Shown here piece by piece: positions 5,205 to 13,855 of a DNA stretch of 18,146 nt. Made by a program: the position numbers and the translations under genes. Numbering within the stretch: the stretch's first letter is position 1; every line of letters begins with the position of its first letter. Under the pieces are notes generated by a model. It ran no database searches. It was given only the letters and a program-made list of their open reading frames with translations, and was not told the DNA's origin. The stretch comes from Campylobacteraceae bacterium. GTDB lineage: Bacteria; Campylobacterota; Campylobacteria; Campylobacterales; Campylobacteraceae. The DNA is taken from NCBI GenBank assembly GCA_031276365.1, contig JAISNG010000146.1, forward strand, positions 1 through 18,146, read 5' to 3'.

Positions 5205-8185
5205 TTCCCGCCCCCTTTATTTTTTGTGCGCAAAAATCCAAGAATCACGGATATTATATCATCGTCATCAAAACTCGCGGCTTTCAGATATATTTTTTTG
5301 CCCTCTTCATCTGTAATGGTTATATTGTCTTTATAGTTCATGATATTTTTAAATTTCAAATTTGAAGCCAAAATCCTCATAATAATAAGTGATAAAAACT
5401 GCTTTGTAGGAGTATCAAGCTGCCCAAATCTATCTTCCATCTCCTCTTCTATCTCATAAACCGCATTTATGTTTTCGCATTTACTTAAACGGCGGTACAG
5501 TTCAAGACGCACTCTGTCTTCATTGATACAAGACTCGCTCAAATACGCGCTTATGGAGAGTTTTATCTCTATATCATGCTTTTTAAGAGGCGTTTTGTTC
5601 ATTAGCTCATTGATTGTATCTTCCAGCATTTTAAGATACAAAGAGTAACCTATATGTTTTATATGTCCGCTCTGCGCTTCACCTATAAGATTGCCGCCGC
5701 CGCGTATTTCAAGGTCATGATACGCCAAAACCGAACCGCTGCCCAAAAATGAGTTTGACTCAAGAGCCAAAAGCCTTTTTCGGCTGTTTTCATTCAACAC
5801 TTCCTTGTTTTCTATGAGAAAATAACAAAATCCTCTGTTGTGTCCTCTGCCGACTCTGCCGCGCAATTGATGCAAATCCGCTATGCCGAAACGCTCGCTC
5901 GATTCTATGATGATAGAGTTTACATTCGGCAAATGAATGCCTGATTCAACGATAGAAGTTGAGAGCAGCAGGTCATATTCGCCATTTTCAAACTTCAATA
6001 TCTCATGTTCGCTTATGGAGTCACTTATCTCGGAATGCAACACCAAAATGCGAAGATTTGGTACTATTTGTTTTAACTCTTTGGCTTTTGCATTTATCGT
6101 AGCTATGCGGTTGTGTATATAAAAAACTTGTCCGCCGCGCCTAAGCTCTCTTAAGATAACCTCCCGCACTATTTTTTCGTCATACTCTTTGACAAAAGTA
6201 CGCACATCTTCGCGTTCATTTGGAGGCGTGAGGATTTGCGAATACTGTTTTATGGAACTCAAAGCCATATTCAGACTTCTTGGAATCGGCGTAGCGCTCA
6301 TAGATAAGATATGGATATTTTCACGCAGATTTTTCAGTTTCTCTTTTTGTTTTACGCCGAATTTATGCTCTTCGTCTATCACTAAAAACGCAAGATTTTT
6401 ACATTTTACATTTAAAAGCGAGTGGGTTCCGACGCACACATCAATGCTTCCATTTTTCAAGCCGTTTAATATCGCTGTTTTTTCGCCGTTTGAAGTAAAT
6501 CTATCAAGCCTTGCACACTTAACTCCAAAATTTTCAAAACGGCGTGAAATGGTTTTGTAATGCTGTAGACTTAAAAGTGTTGTCGGCACTATGAGCAGGG
6601 ATTGAAAACCGTTTTTAGCAGCGCATAAAATCGCATTCATGGCAACTTCTGTTTTACCAAATCCCACATCGCCGCTGAGCAGTCTGTCCATGACTTTGCC
6701 CGAACCCAAAGAGTGCAAAATCTCCTCTACGCTTCTTTTCTGGTCGGTTGTGTATGCAAATCCCGCCTCCATTTGAAACTCTTCCAAAGGCGCATTTTCG
6801 GCTCTTATCTTAAAACTTTCAACAAGTTCTCTTTTTGCCGCTATATCTATAATCTCTTTGGCGATTTCAAAAAGTTTAACGCGCGTTTTTTCCTTGAGAT
6901 TCAGAAAACTTCCCTTGCCAAGTCTGTCAAGAACCGCAACAGAACCGCTTGGCGCGATATAACGGTCTATGAGATTGAGATTTTCTACAGGCAGAAGAAG
7001 TTTATCACCGTCTTGATACTCTATAAAAACAAGGTCTCTTTTTGCACCTAAAACAGTCGTATTTTGCAAGCCTCTAAAGATGCCGATGCCGTAATTTTCA
7101 TGTACTACATAATCGCCCGCTTTGAGTTCGTCAAGCAGCAGTGACGGATGTTTTTTGCGCTTTTTTTGCATAGGACGGTTTAGCGAGATGATTATCTCTT
7201 CAGGCAAGATGAGATTGACAATCAGCTGACTTTGCACAAATTCAACATTGCCGCCGATTTCTATATCTGATTGTTTGACAAGCGCTTCACTGCGCGCTAA
7301 GATTTTCACCTTTTGAGCTTTATGAAACTCCAAAAATGGCTTCATGGCAGATATATGCAAATCTTTAAACTTGGACGGTTCTGGTATAACGGGGATAGAT
7401 TTTAAAAGCTTCTCGTCTGTATCATAAAACTGCGCCGTTTCCTCAATCTCGCTGTCCATTTTATATGCGTAAATACATTTTTTTTCAGCCAAATAATTTT
7501 GCGCATTTTCATTAAGCGTCCAAAAGCCCAGAGATTCTATATCCTGAGCGATACTGTCTGAGCTTAATTTTTTGACATTGACGTTCATTTTTTCGTATGA
7601 TTTGCTGTCAAGCGAAAAGAGAGCGGGGTTTAGCATAATGCTCTCCAGCTCCTCTTTTTGGCTTTTTTGGCTTTCACATGAAAAGTATCTTATGCTCTCT
7701 ACTTGGTTATCAAAAAAAGAAATACGCACAGGGTTTTCAAAATCTATCGGATAGATATCCGCTATATCGCCGCGAAAAGAGGCTTCTCCGCGCTCTTCAA
7801 CAACATCTACAAAGTTATATCCCCAGCGCAAAAGCTCCTCTTTAAAGCTGTCAAGTTTCAGCGTATCGCCGAATCTTACAACAATGCTGTTAAAAAGATG
7901 GGGCTTTGGAAGTGCATGAAGAAGTGTTCTTAGCGGAGATATCAAAATCTTTTTTGAAGAGTTTTCGCTATAATATGCGCGCAGAGCGTTCATGAGTTCA
8001 AAAAGTTCGTTTCTGTAAGGTCTTAAATCATCGCCGAAAGAGGCGCGCAAATCAGGCAGAGTAAATGTTTTTCTAAGCGCAAAAGCGGCGGCATTTGAGA
8101 CGGCAAAAGCATCTTTATCATCTTTGCAAATGATAATTTCAGCTTCAAAACCTTCATGTAAATATTCAAAAACAGCCGCTTGCAA
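5201..8185 (-). CDS. mfd: Transcription-repair coupling factor Mfd
   Basis: A 994-residue protein, shorter than E. coli Mfd (1148) but normal for Campylobacterota. It removes RNA polymerase stalled at lesions and recruits UvrA. The degenerate UvrB-like N-terminus has no Walker A; its RGEASFRGDIADIYP (132-146) is the conserved part near the UvrA-binding surface. The RNA polymerase interaction domain covers about 354-420 (GDYVVHENYGIGIF). The RecG-like translocase has Walker A GDVGFGKT (505-512), DEEH (604-607), SATPIP (630-635) and QLRGRVGR (773-780). The C-terminal regulatory domain covers about 860-975. The only start near the expected N-terminus is TTG at 8183-8185, three nt after the bactofilin stop, without a proper Shine-Dalgarno site. 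The next in-frame ATG would cut 64 residues. All catalytic motifs are intact. Confidence 0.96.
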   Translation of the reverse strand: MQAAVFEYLHEGFEAEIIICKDDKDAFAVSNAAAFALRKTFTLPDLRASFGDDLRPYRNELFELMNALRAYYSENSSKKILISPLRTLLHALPKPHLFNSIVVRFGDTLKLDSFKEELLRWGYNFVDVVEERGEASFRGDIADIYPIDFENPVRISFFDNQVESIRYFSCESQKSQKEELESIMLNPALFSLDSKSYEKMNVNVKKLSSDSIAQDIESLGFWTLNENAQNYLAEKKCIYAYKMDSEIEETAQFYDTDEKLLKSIPVIPEPSKFKDLHISAMKPFLEFHKAQKVKILARSEALVKQSDIEIGGNVEFVQSQLIVNLILPEEIIISLNRPMQKKRKKHPSLLLDELKAGDYVVHENYGIGIFRGLQNTTVLGAKRDLVFIEYQDGDKLLLPVENLNLIDRYIAPSGSVAVLDRLGKGSFLNLKEKTRVKLFEIAKEIIDIAAKRELVESFKIRAENAPLEEFQMEAGFAYTTDQKRSVEEILHSLGSGKVMDRLLSGDVGFGKTEVAMNAILCAAKNGFQSLLIVPTTLLSLQHYKTISRRFENFGVKCARLDRFTSNGEKTAILNGLKNGSIDVCVGTHSLLNVKCKNLAFLVIDEEHKFGVKQKEKLKNLRENIHILSMSATPIPRSLNMALSSIKQYSQILTPPNEREDVRTFVKEYDEKIVREVILRELRRGGQVFYIHNRIATINAKAKELKQIVPNLRILVLHSEISDSISEHEILKFENGEYDLLLSTSIVESGIHLPNVNSIIIESSERFGIADLHQLRGRVGRGHNRGFCYFLIENKEVLNENSRKRLLALESNSFLGSGSVLAYHDLEIRGGGNLIGEAQSGHIKHIGYSLYLKMLEDTINELMNKTPLKKHDIEIKLSISAYLSESCINEDRVRLELYRRLSKCENINAVYEIEEEMEDRFGQLDTPTKQFLSLIIMRILASNLKFKNIMNYKDNITITDEEGKKIYLKAASFDDDDIISVILGFLRTKNKGGGK

Positions 8186-8188
8186 ACT

Positions 8189-8599
8189 CTATTCTTTACT
8201 CTCTTCTTCCGTCTCTTCTACGGTTATCAAACGCTGTTCAGTAACGTCCTTTTTATGACTTTCGCCCTCAAAATGGGACTTTTGCTCAATCACCAATTCA
8301 TTGCTGTAAACTACGCCGAAAAGTACGCCGCCTTCCAAAATCTCCACGCTATCGCACACGGCTTTGCCTTCAAATTTACCGTTTACAATCATCTTCGGCG
8401 CTTCTACTTCGCCTTTTATAAGACCGCGCTTTCCAATAACAATAGTGCTTGTTGAGTAAATTTTACCCAAAACCATACCATCCACATAAAGATATGTGGA
8501 GAGTTCAAAAACTCCCTCGAGTTTCGCGCCGTTAGCAACTATTGTTGATTCTGTTTGTTTGCTAATAATATGCTCATCACCTCTAACAAAGAGTCCCAT
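8189..8599 (-). CDS. ccmA: Bactofilin (CcmA-like cell-shape scaffold)
   Basis: A 136-residue bactofilin (DUF583/PF04519): a central beta-helix of hydrophobic repeats (YVDGMVLGKIYS, STIVIGKRGLIKGEV, MIVNGKFEGKAV) with short polar ends and an acidic tail (EETEEESKE). Bactofilins polymerise without nucleotide and position peptidoglycan enzymes; in H. pylori CcmA acts with the Csd1/Csd2 peptidases encoded next to it, the arrangement seen here. The start aligns with H. pylori CcmA (MAIF versus MGLF) and has AAGGAG at 8611-8616, 11 nt upstream and inside the peptidase gene. This makes an unusual 61-nt out-of-frame overlap with the M23 gene. The stop lies 3 nt before the mfd TTG. The symbol follows H. 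pylori usage and is unrelated to cytochrome c maturation CcmA. Confidence 0.9.
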   Translation of the reverse strand: MGLFVRGDEHIISKQTESTIVANGAKLEGVFELSTYLYVDGMVLGKIYSTSTIVIGKRGLIKGEVEAPKMIVNGKFEGKAVCDSVEILEGGVLFGVVYSNELVIEQKSHFEGESHKKDVTEQRLITVEETEEESKE

Positions 8600-9402
8600 T
8601 GTACGTTTGTCTCCTTCTCAAAAATTTGTGAAAAATTATTTAAATCCCAATTGACAAAATTTATCGGATTTAGCGCACGCCCTAAAAAACGCACTTCGTA
8701 ATGCAAATGGGGACCGCTTGAAAGTCCTGTATTGCCCGAATTTGCGATATGGTCTCCTTTTTTGACAAATTGTCCTACTTTAACCACCATCTTTTTATCC
8801 AAATGAGCGTAATAGCTTTTAAATCCGAATCCATGGTCAACGATAACCAAGAAGCCGTATCCTGAACTTTCGCTGTTTCCCGCATACTCTACTATGCCAA
8901 GAGCTGGCGCGTAAATGGGTGTTTGCAAAGGGGTTCTAAAATCAAGTCCGCTGTGAAACTCATCTGTTCCTCTTATCGGATGTTTTCTCATGCCAAATTT
9001 GTCGGAAAGCCCGTTGTGTTTTGCAACTTCGCCGTTTGGAATAAACTGCAAAAGCAAAGACTGTTGTACGGTTGTAAGGGTGATATTTGAAAGCCTTGCT
9101 TCATGAGTAGTATTGTCATCTTCTTCATGTACAATTCCGATGATTGACTCTATCTCTTCAATCTTGCTTTTTATCACTTCATAATATGCTATCTTGTCGT
9201 CAAGTTCGCTTTGAAGCTCATTTTTTTTGTTATCAAGCTGCTCTACCTTATGGTTTAAAACAGTGATATATATGACGCCGCCCGCAAAAAGTAAAGCGAT
9301 AAATATCAAAAATATCGCAATAACGCGCTTTATTATATCATCTATCGTATAGTGGCGCGAACCCTTAACGTCTGAAATCGTTATCGTAAATTTATTTCTC
9401 AT
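8539..9402 (-). CDS. Membrane-anchored M23 peptidoglycan endopeptidase (Csd1-like)
   Basis: A 287-residue protein: cytoplasmic N-terminus, one membrane helix (about 26-49), a coiled coil (about 50-92) and a periplasmic LytM/M23 domain. The zinc ligands are all present: His150 and Asp154 (HSGLDFR), and His232 and His234 (GPHLHYEV) with His200 (YYAHL). It should be an active DD-endopeptidase cutting peptidoglycan cross-links. In H. pylori two such genes, csd1 and csd2, precede ccmA; here only one is present and it has the intact site expected of Csd1. I start at ATG 9400-9402 rather than a TTG one codon upstream because AAGG lies 7 nt before the ATG. It overlaps folC by 11 nt and the bactofilin gene by 61 nt. 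Confidence 0.92.
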   Translation of the reverse strand: MRNKFTITISDVKGSRHYTIDDIIKRVIAIFLIFIALLFAGGVIYITVLNHKVEQLDNKKNELQSELDDKIAYYEVIKSKIEEIESIIGIVHEEDDNTTHEARLSNITLTTVQQSLLLQFIPNGEVAKHNGLSDKFGMRKHPIRGTDEFHSGLDFRTPLQTPIYAPALGIVEYAGNSESSGYGFLVIVDHGFGFKSYYAHLDKKMVVKVGQFVKKGDHIANSGNTGLSSGPHLHYEVRFLGRALNPINFVNWDLNNFSQIFEKETNVQWDSLLEVMSILLANKQNQQ

Positions 9403-10537
9403 CAAAATGCCTTAAAAAACTCTCTACAACGCCAAACGAACCAAATATAAGATACTCTTCATTATTGTCAATCCTATCAAAATCTTTCACATCTATGCCC
9501 ATATCTGAAAGAGCCGCTTTTATCTCGTTTTCTGCGCTCGCGCGGTAAGAATTTTCAATCCGTACAATCTCAGCTCTTTTTATAACAGGCGCTAAAATCC
9601 TTAAGATAGTTTTATAATCCTTATCTTTGTATGAATTATAGACAAAAACTACTTTCTTATTTTTAAAAGCTTCCAGCGCCGCTTTAGCCGCAGATATATT
9701 GTGTCCGACATCTATCGTAATATTTGCAGTTATCTTCTCAAATCTTCCCTTTAAGTTTAGCTTTTTTATCTTACTTAAATCTACCTCAACCCCAATCATT
9801 TGCGCCGCGCGAAAGGCTGCAAGCAGATTCTCTTTCAAAAATGGCACGAGAGAGTATAGCGCGGCATATTTTTCTACACCGCTTTCATATTCATCTTTTT
9901 GTACATACGTAAATTCAAGTCCCAAAATAGTTTCGCGCTGTTTGATTATCTCAAGCGCTTCGCCAAACTCCTGCGGCGCAATAACGGCAGAATTGTTCAC
10001 GCTTTGAAGCTTTGTAAAGGCAATCTCTCTAACGCTCTCTCCAAGTAAATCCTGATGGTCTAAAGATATCGGCGTAACGATAGATAACACTTTGGGCGCA
10101 ACATTTGTAGCGTCAAATTCGCCGCCCACACCGCTTTCCAATATTACATAATCACACTCTTCAAAAGCTAAAAACGCTAAAAACGTGGCATATTCAAAAT
10201 ACGAAAGTTCGCTCTCATATGCGCCCAGCACCGCCAAAAGCCTCTCATGAAGCGCGTCAAGTTTATCATAACTTACGAGCGCGCCGTTTTTATAAAAACG
10301 TTCGTTAAACTCCAAAATATGCGGCGATGTATAGTGTCCGACGCTAAATCCAGCGCTCTCAAGTATCTGCGCCAAAAATCTCCCCGTTGAACCTTTACCG
10401 TTTGTACCTACTATATGTATGATTTTGGGGAAATGAAAATTGTGCGCCAGAGCGTTAAAAATACGCGGCATACGCCCATAATCCATATGTTCATAATAGG
10501 GCGGTTTTGTATTTAGATATTTTTTTAAAGCGCTCAT
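9392..10537 (-). CDS. folC: Dihydrofolate/folylpolyglutamate synthase FolC
   Basis: A 381-residue Mur-ligase-family enzyme that adds glutamate to dihydropteroate and then to tetrahydrofolates in the cytoplasm. Evidence: the P-loop GTNGKGST (44-51), the SPHI segment (71-74), LESGVGGEFDATN (133-145), the DHQDLLG metal-site region (160-166) and a C-terminal ligase motif IDVGHN (275-280). It is somewhat shorter than E. coli FolC (about 420), usual for this phylum. The ATG shares one base with the lptE stop (TGATG) and there is no clear Shine-Dalgarno site, so it is probably translated by coupling. Whether it has one or both activities cannot be told from sequence. Confidence 0.94.
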   Translation of the reverse strand: MSALKKYLNTKPPYYEHMDYGRMPRIFNALAHNFHFPKIIHIVGTNGKGSTGRFLAQILESAGFSVGHYTSPHILEFNERFYKNGALVSYDKLDALHERLLAVLGAYESELSYFEYATFLAFLAFEECDYVILESGVGGEFDATNVAPKVLSIVTPISLDHQDLLGESVREIAFTKLQSVNNSAVIAPQEFGEALEIIKQRETILGLEFTYVQKDEYESGVEKYAALYSLVPFLKENLLAAFRAAQMIGVEVDLSKIKKLNLKGRFEKITANITIDVGHNISAAKAALEAFKNKKVVFVYNSYKDKDYKTILRILAPVIKRAEIVRIENSYRASAENEIKAALSDMGIDVKDFDRIDNNEEYLIFGSFGVVESFLRHFDEK

Positions 10538-11055
10538 CAGTTCTGTTTCTGCTCCCGCTGCAGACCTTTTATGGCAACAATGGCGGTAAATTCGTCAATA
10601 GCATCAGCCGAAGCATATCTTATGGCTTCAAATCTCCTCGTGTCCGATATAATACTGTCTGCTTCTATCGGAAAGTCATATTCGCCTTTTGTTATAACGC
10701 TTCCCTTTTCTCCCGAACTTAAAGCATAATCTATCTTCAACTTCGCAATAGTCCTGTAAGAGATAACGTAACCGTTGGCGTCATACACAAGCGGACTGAA
10801 ATCAACACCTGCCAAAGAGACATTTAAAATAGCTGCGGCTTCACTTTGCGAAGTTATCTTTGAGCCGAATCTGTCCACAAATGCCGTTTGTATCGCGTCT
10901 TTTATCAAAACAGTATTTTGCGGGTCAATCCTGCTCATGGAAACATACACATATACGCTCTCTCCGATAACGCTTTTAGCTAACTGCGCGCTTGGTTTGT
11001 AGCCGCATCCCGCCAACAGCAGCAATGATAAGAGCAAAACAACTGTTTTTTTCAT
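10537..11055 (-). CDS. lptE: LPS-assembly lipoprotein LptE
   Basis: A 172-residue lipoprotein with a short signal peptide (MKKT followed by a Leu-rich core) and lipobox LLAGC, giving Cys17 as the lipidated residue, followed by GYKP, the usual start of mature LptE. LptE plugs LptD in the outer membrane and helps insert LPS. Sequence conservation in the body is low, as is normal for LptE. The assignment rests on the lipobox-GYKP start, the size and the position between leuS and folC, which is where the gene lies in related genomes. The ATG overlaps the leuS stop as ATGA. Its maturation would need Lnt, encoded divergently at the head of this operon. Confidence 0.82.
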   Translation of the reverse strand: MKKTVVLLLSLLLLAGCGYKPSAQLAKSVIGESVYVYVSMSRIDPQNTVLIKDAIQTAFVDRFGSKITSQSEAAAILNVSLAGVDFSPLVYDANGYVISYRTIAKLKIDYALSSGEKGSVITKGEYDFPIEADSIISDTRRFEAIRYASADAIDEFTAIVAIKGLQREQKQN

Positions 11056-13505
11056 GCAACTACCAAATTTACAAGTTTTTTATCTACATATATCTCTTTT
11101 TTTATATTTACGCCCTCAAGCCATTTTGCTGTTGCTATTTTGCCCGCAGCGATAATCTCTTCTTCGGATGCATTTACGCTTATCTCAAATTCACCTCTTC
11201 TTTTGCCGTTTATGGTAACTGCCAAAATCATACTTTCGCTCTCAAATACACTCTCGTCTATCTTGATGTCATGCGTGAAATTTTTGCATGCAAAAAGCTT
11301 TTCGCTTATTTCGCTTGCGATATGCGGTATTATCGGCTCCAAAATATTTAACAATATAAAATAACCCTCGCTCCAAACAGCTCTGTTCATCTGAGCGCTT
11401 AAAGCGTTAAAAGCTTCCATGGATGCGGCAATGAGAGTATTAAACGAATATGCGCCGTTTTTGTAACTCTCATCGCTCTTTTTTAACGCTTCATAAACTT
11501 TACGTCTTGCGTATTGCTCATCTTTTGAAAGCGCGGAATGTTCAATCTTGGGCAAATGTTCGCAAACTTCAGCATTATCGCTTCTGTCCGCCAAACGTTT
11601 AACAAATCTAAATGCTCCGTCAACTGCGCTGTCATTCCACTCAAGCTCTTTTTGAGGTGGTGCGGCAAAGAGTATAAAAAGTCTTGCGGTATCTGCGCTG
11701 TATTTTTCAATAATATTATCCGGCGCTACAACGTTGCCTTTTGATTTGCTCATCTTTGCGCCGTCTTTTAGCACCATTCCCTGTGTCAAAAGATTTGTAA
11801 ACGGTTCGTCTATGCCCTCTATAAAGCCTAAATCCCTAAGAGCTTTTGTGAAAAATCTAGAATACAAAAGATGTAAAATCGCATGTTCTATACCGCCGAT
11901 ATATTGGTCTACACTCATCCAGTATTTAATGCTTTCACGCTCAAATGGCATATCGCTCCACAACTCTTTTGGAGTCGTATAGCGCAAAAAATACCAGCTT
12001 GACTGTACAAAAGTATCCATCGTATCGGTTTCTCTTTGTGCATCGCCGCCGCATTTGGGACATTTTGTAAACTTCCATGCAGGGTGTTTGTCAAGAGGAT
12101 TGCCCTCGCCTGTTATCTGTACATCATCAGGCAGCGTTACTGGGAGGTTTTCCTCTTTTTCGGTTACTGCGCCGCATTTAGGACATAAAACGATAGGTAT
12201 AGGCGCACCCCAATACCGCTGACGGCTGATACCCCAGTCACGGAGTTTATAATTTATCGTTCTTTTGCCTGCGCCCTCTTTTTCAAATCGGTTTATTATC
12301 TCTTTTTTCGCTTCTGCGGACGTTAAACCGCTAAAATCCGCCGAATTTATCAGTGTGCCGTATTCCGTAAACGGCAGAGTTGTTTCGTCCTTGTTTGATT
12401 TTATCGTTTGGATGACAGGAAGCGCGTACTTCTTTGCAAATTCGAAATCCCTCTCGTCATGCGCAGGAACAGCCATAACCGCACCGCCGCCGTATTCAAG
12501 CAAAACAAAATTCGCAACCCACACGGGAATGGCTTTTTTCGTGAGCGGATGTATGACAAATATGCCCAAATCCACCCCCTCTTTTTCGCTTGACTGCCGC
12601 TCTTTAACATTTTGTCTTTGCATATTTTTGATAACCGCGCTTTTATGCTCGTCAAGCACTCCGCGCTCCAAAATCTCATTTACAATCGGATGGTTCGGAG
12701 CAAGCGCAGAATATGTTACTCCGAAAATCGTATCCGCACGCGTGGTAAAGACTTTGTAACCCTCAAACTTTCCGCCCAAAAGCTCTTTTGATTCGGCACA
12801 AAGTTCAAAATCAAACTCCAATCCTTCGCTTTTTCCTATCCAATTTTCCTGCATCGTCAATACCTGCGAAGGCCAGTTATTTTCAAGTTTTTTCAAATCT
12901 CTTAAAAGCTCTTCGGCATAATTTGTGATTTTCAGATAATATCCGGGCATTTCGCGCTGCTCTACGACATTGCCGCATCTCCAGCATCTGCCCTCTTCCA
13001 CCTGTTCGTTTGCCAAAACGGTTTGACAGTTTTCACACCAGTTTAATACCGCTTTTTTTCGGTATACAAGCCCTTTTTCGTACATTTTGATAAAAATATT
13101 CTGCTCATGTTTTGTATATAACGTATCGCTTGTGGCAAACTCTCTTGTCTTTGAAAACGAAATCCCCAAAGGGTGAATCTCACCGCGCATACAGTCTATA
13201 TTTTCATAAGTCCATTTTTTAGGGTGGACGCCGTTTTTGATAGCGGCATTCTCGGCAGGCATGCCAAAAGAGTCCCATCCGATAGGATGCAGTACATTAA
13301 AGCCCTGCTTGCGGTAATATCTTGCTATCGCATCGCTTATCACATAATTTCTGACATGTCCCATGTGTATGCGTCCGCTCGGATACGGAAACATACTTAA
13401 GATATATTTTTTAGGACGCGAAAAATCATTTGATGGTTCAAAAACGCCTGATTCAAGCCATTTTTTCTGCCATTTTTTCTCAATTTCTAAAGGTTTGTAT
13501 TCCAT
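11052..13505 (-). CDS. leuS: Leucyl-tRNA synthetase
   Basis: An 817-residue class I aminoacyl-tRNA synthetase that charges tRNA-Leu. Evidence: the HIGH-type signature HMGH (47-50) in a PYPSGRIHMGH context, a zinc-binding pair CENC/CWRC (157-160 and 174-177), the CP1 editing domain (TTRADTIFG at 254-262 and AVMAVPAHDERD near 342-353), the GISRQRYWG segment (425-433) and the class I signature KMSKS (584-588). A second CPKC/CPKC zinc knuckle lies at about 441-485. Length is normal for bacterial LeuRS. Its ATG lies 2 nt after the DUF6394 stop with only a weak GAG-type Shine-Dalgarno site, and its stop overlaps lptE by 4 nt. Confidence 0.98.
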   Translation of the reverse strand: MEYKPLEIEKKWQKKWLESGVFEPSNDFSRPKKYILSMFPYPSGRIHMGHVRNYVISDAIARYYRKQGFNVLHPIGWDSFGMPAENAAIKNGVHPKKWTYENIDCMRGEIHPLGISFSKTREFATSDTLYTKHEQNIFIKMYEKGLVYRKKAVLNWCENCQTVLANEQVEEGRCWRCGNVVEQREMPGYYLKITNYAEELLRDLKKLENNWPSQVLTMQENWIGKSEGLEFDFELCAESKELLGGKFEGYKVFTTRADTIFGVTYSALAPNHPIVNEILERGVLDEHKSAVIKNMQRQNVKERQSSEKEGVDLGIFVIHPLTKKAIPVWVANFVLLEYGGGAVMAVPAHDERDFEFAKKYALPVIQTIKSNKDETTLPFTEYGTLINSADFSGLTSAEAKKEIINRFEKEGAGKRTINYKLRDWGISRQRYWGAPIPIVLCPKCGAVTEKEENLPVTLPDDVQITGEGNPLDKHPAWKFTKCPKCGGDAQRETDTMDTFVQSSWYFLRYTTPKELWSDMPFERESIKYWMSVDQYIGGIEHAILHLLYSRFFTKALRDLGFIEGIDEPFTNLLTQGMVLKDGAKMSKSKGNVVAPDNIIEKYSADTARLFILFAAPPQKELEWNDSAVDGAFRFVKRLADRSDNAEVCEHLPKIEHSALSKDEQYARRKVYEALKKSDESYKNGAYSFNTLIAASMEAFNALSAQMNRAVWSEGYFILLNILEPIIPHIASEISEKLFACKNFTHDIKIDESVFESESMILAVTINGKRRGEFEISVNASEEEIIAAGKIATAKWLEGVNIKKEIYVDKKLVNLVVA

Positions 13506-13507
13506 AT

Positions 13508-13846
13508 TTAAAACTCGTCTCTTGCTCTTACGGACTCAACAATGACAAGTATCAATGAAAATATCGTTGCAATTATCGCGCCGATGGAGAGGGCGATTAC
13601 TACATTTATGTTATGTGAAATCTCAAGAATCAAAAACGCAGGTATCAGATGTAAATCAGCCACCAAAGAGCTTGCAAGAAGTTCGGCTGAAAGCGTATTT
13701 TTGATACCTATTTTCAAAAATGTAGATATGAGATTTACGCTCATGGCAATAAAAAGCGCAATCTCATTTTGTTCATACAAAAAGCCAGCTGTCGTCGTAA
13801 GGCTCATGAGAGCAAAAAATACGTATATGACTTTACTCCAATCCAT
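13508..13846 (-). CDS. DUF6394-type small integral membrane protein
   Basis: A 112-residue hydrophobic protein with about four membrane helices (approximately 5-22, 28-48, 62-79 and 82-106) and a short charged C-terminus (ESVRARDEF). Its place between secF and leuS matches H. pylori HP1548, and I recall the family as DUF6394; the function is unknown. AAGGAG lies 5 nt before the ATG, the best Shine-Dalgarno site among the genes upstream of the peptidase, so it is probably well translated. It follows secF by 9 nt. A role connected with the Sec machinery is only a guess from position. Confidence 0.75.
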   Translation of the reverse strand: MDWSKVIYVFFALMSLTTTAGFLYEQNEIALFIAMSVNLISTFLKIGIKNTLSAELLASSLVADLHLIPAFLILEISHNINVVIALSIGAIIATIFSLILVIVESVRARDEF

Positions 13847-13855
13847 ATTAACTCC

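Noticed and set aside
12265..12759. 164-codon open frame on the plus strand opposite leuS
   Set aside because: It lies entirely antisense to the leucyl-tRNA synthetase editing region, has Ser/Phe/Pro-rich low-complexity composition typical of shadow frames, and matches no family.
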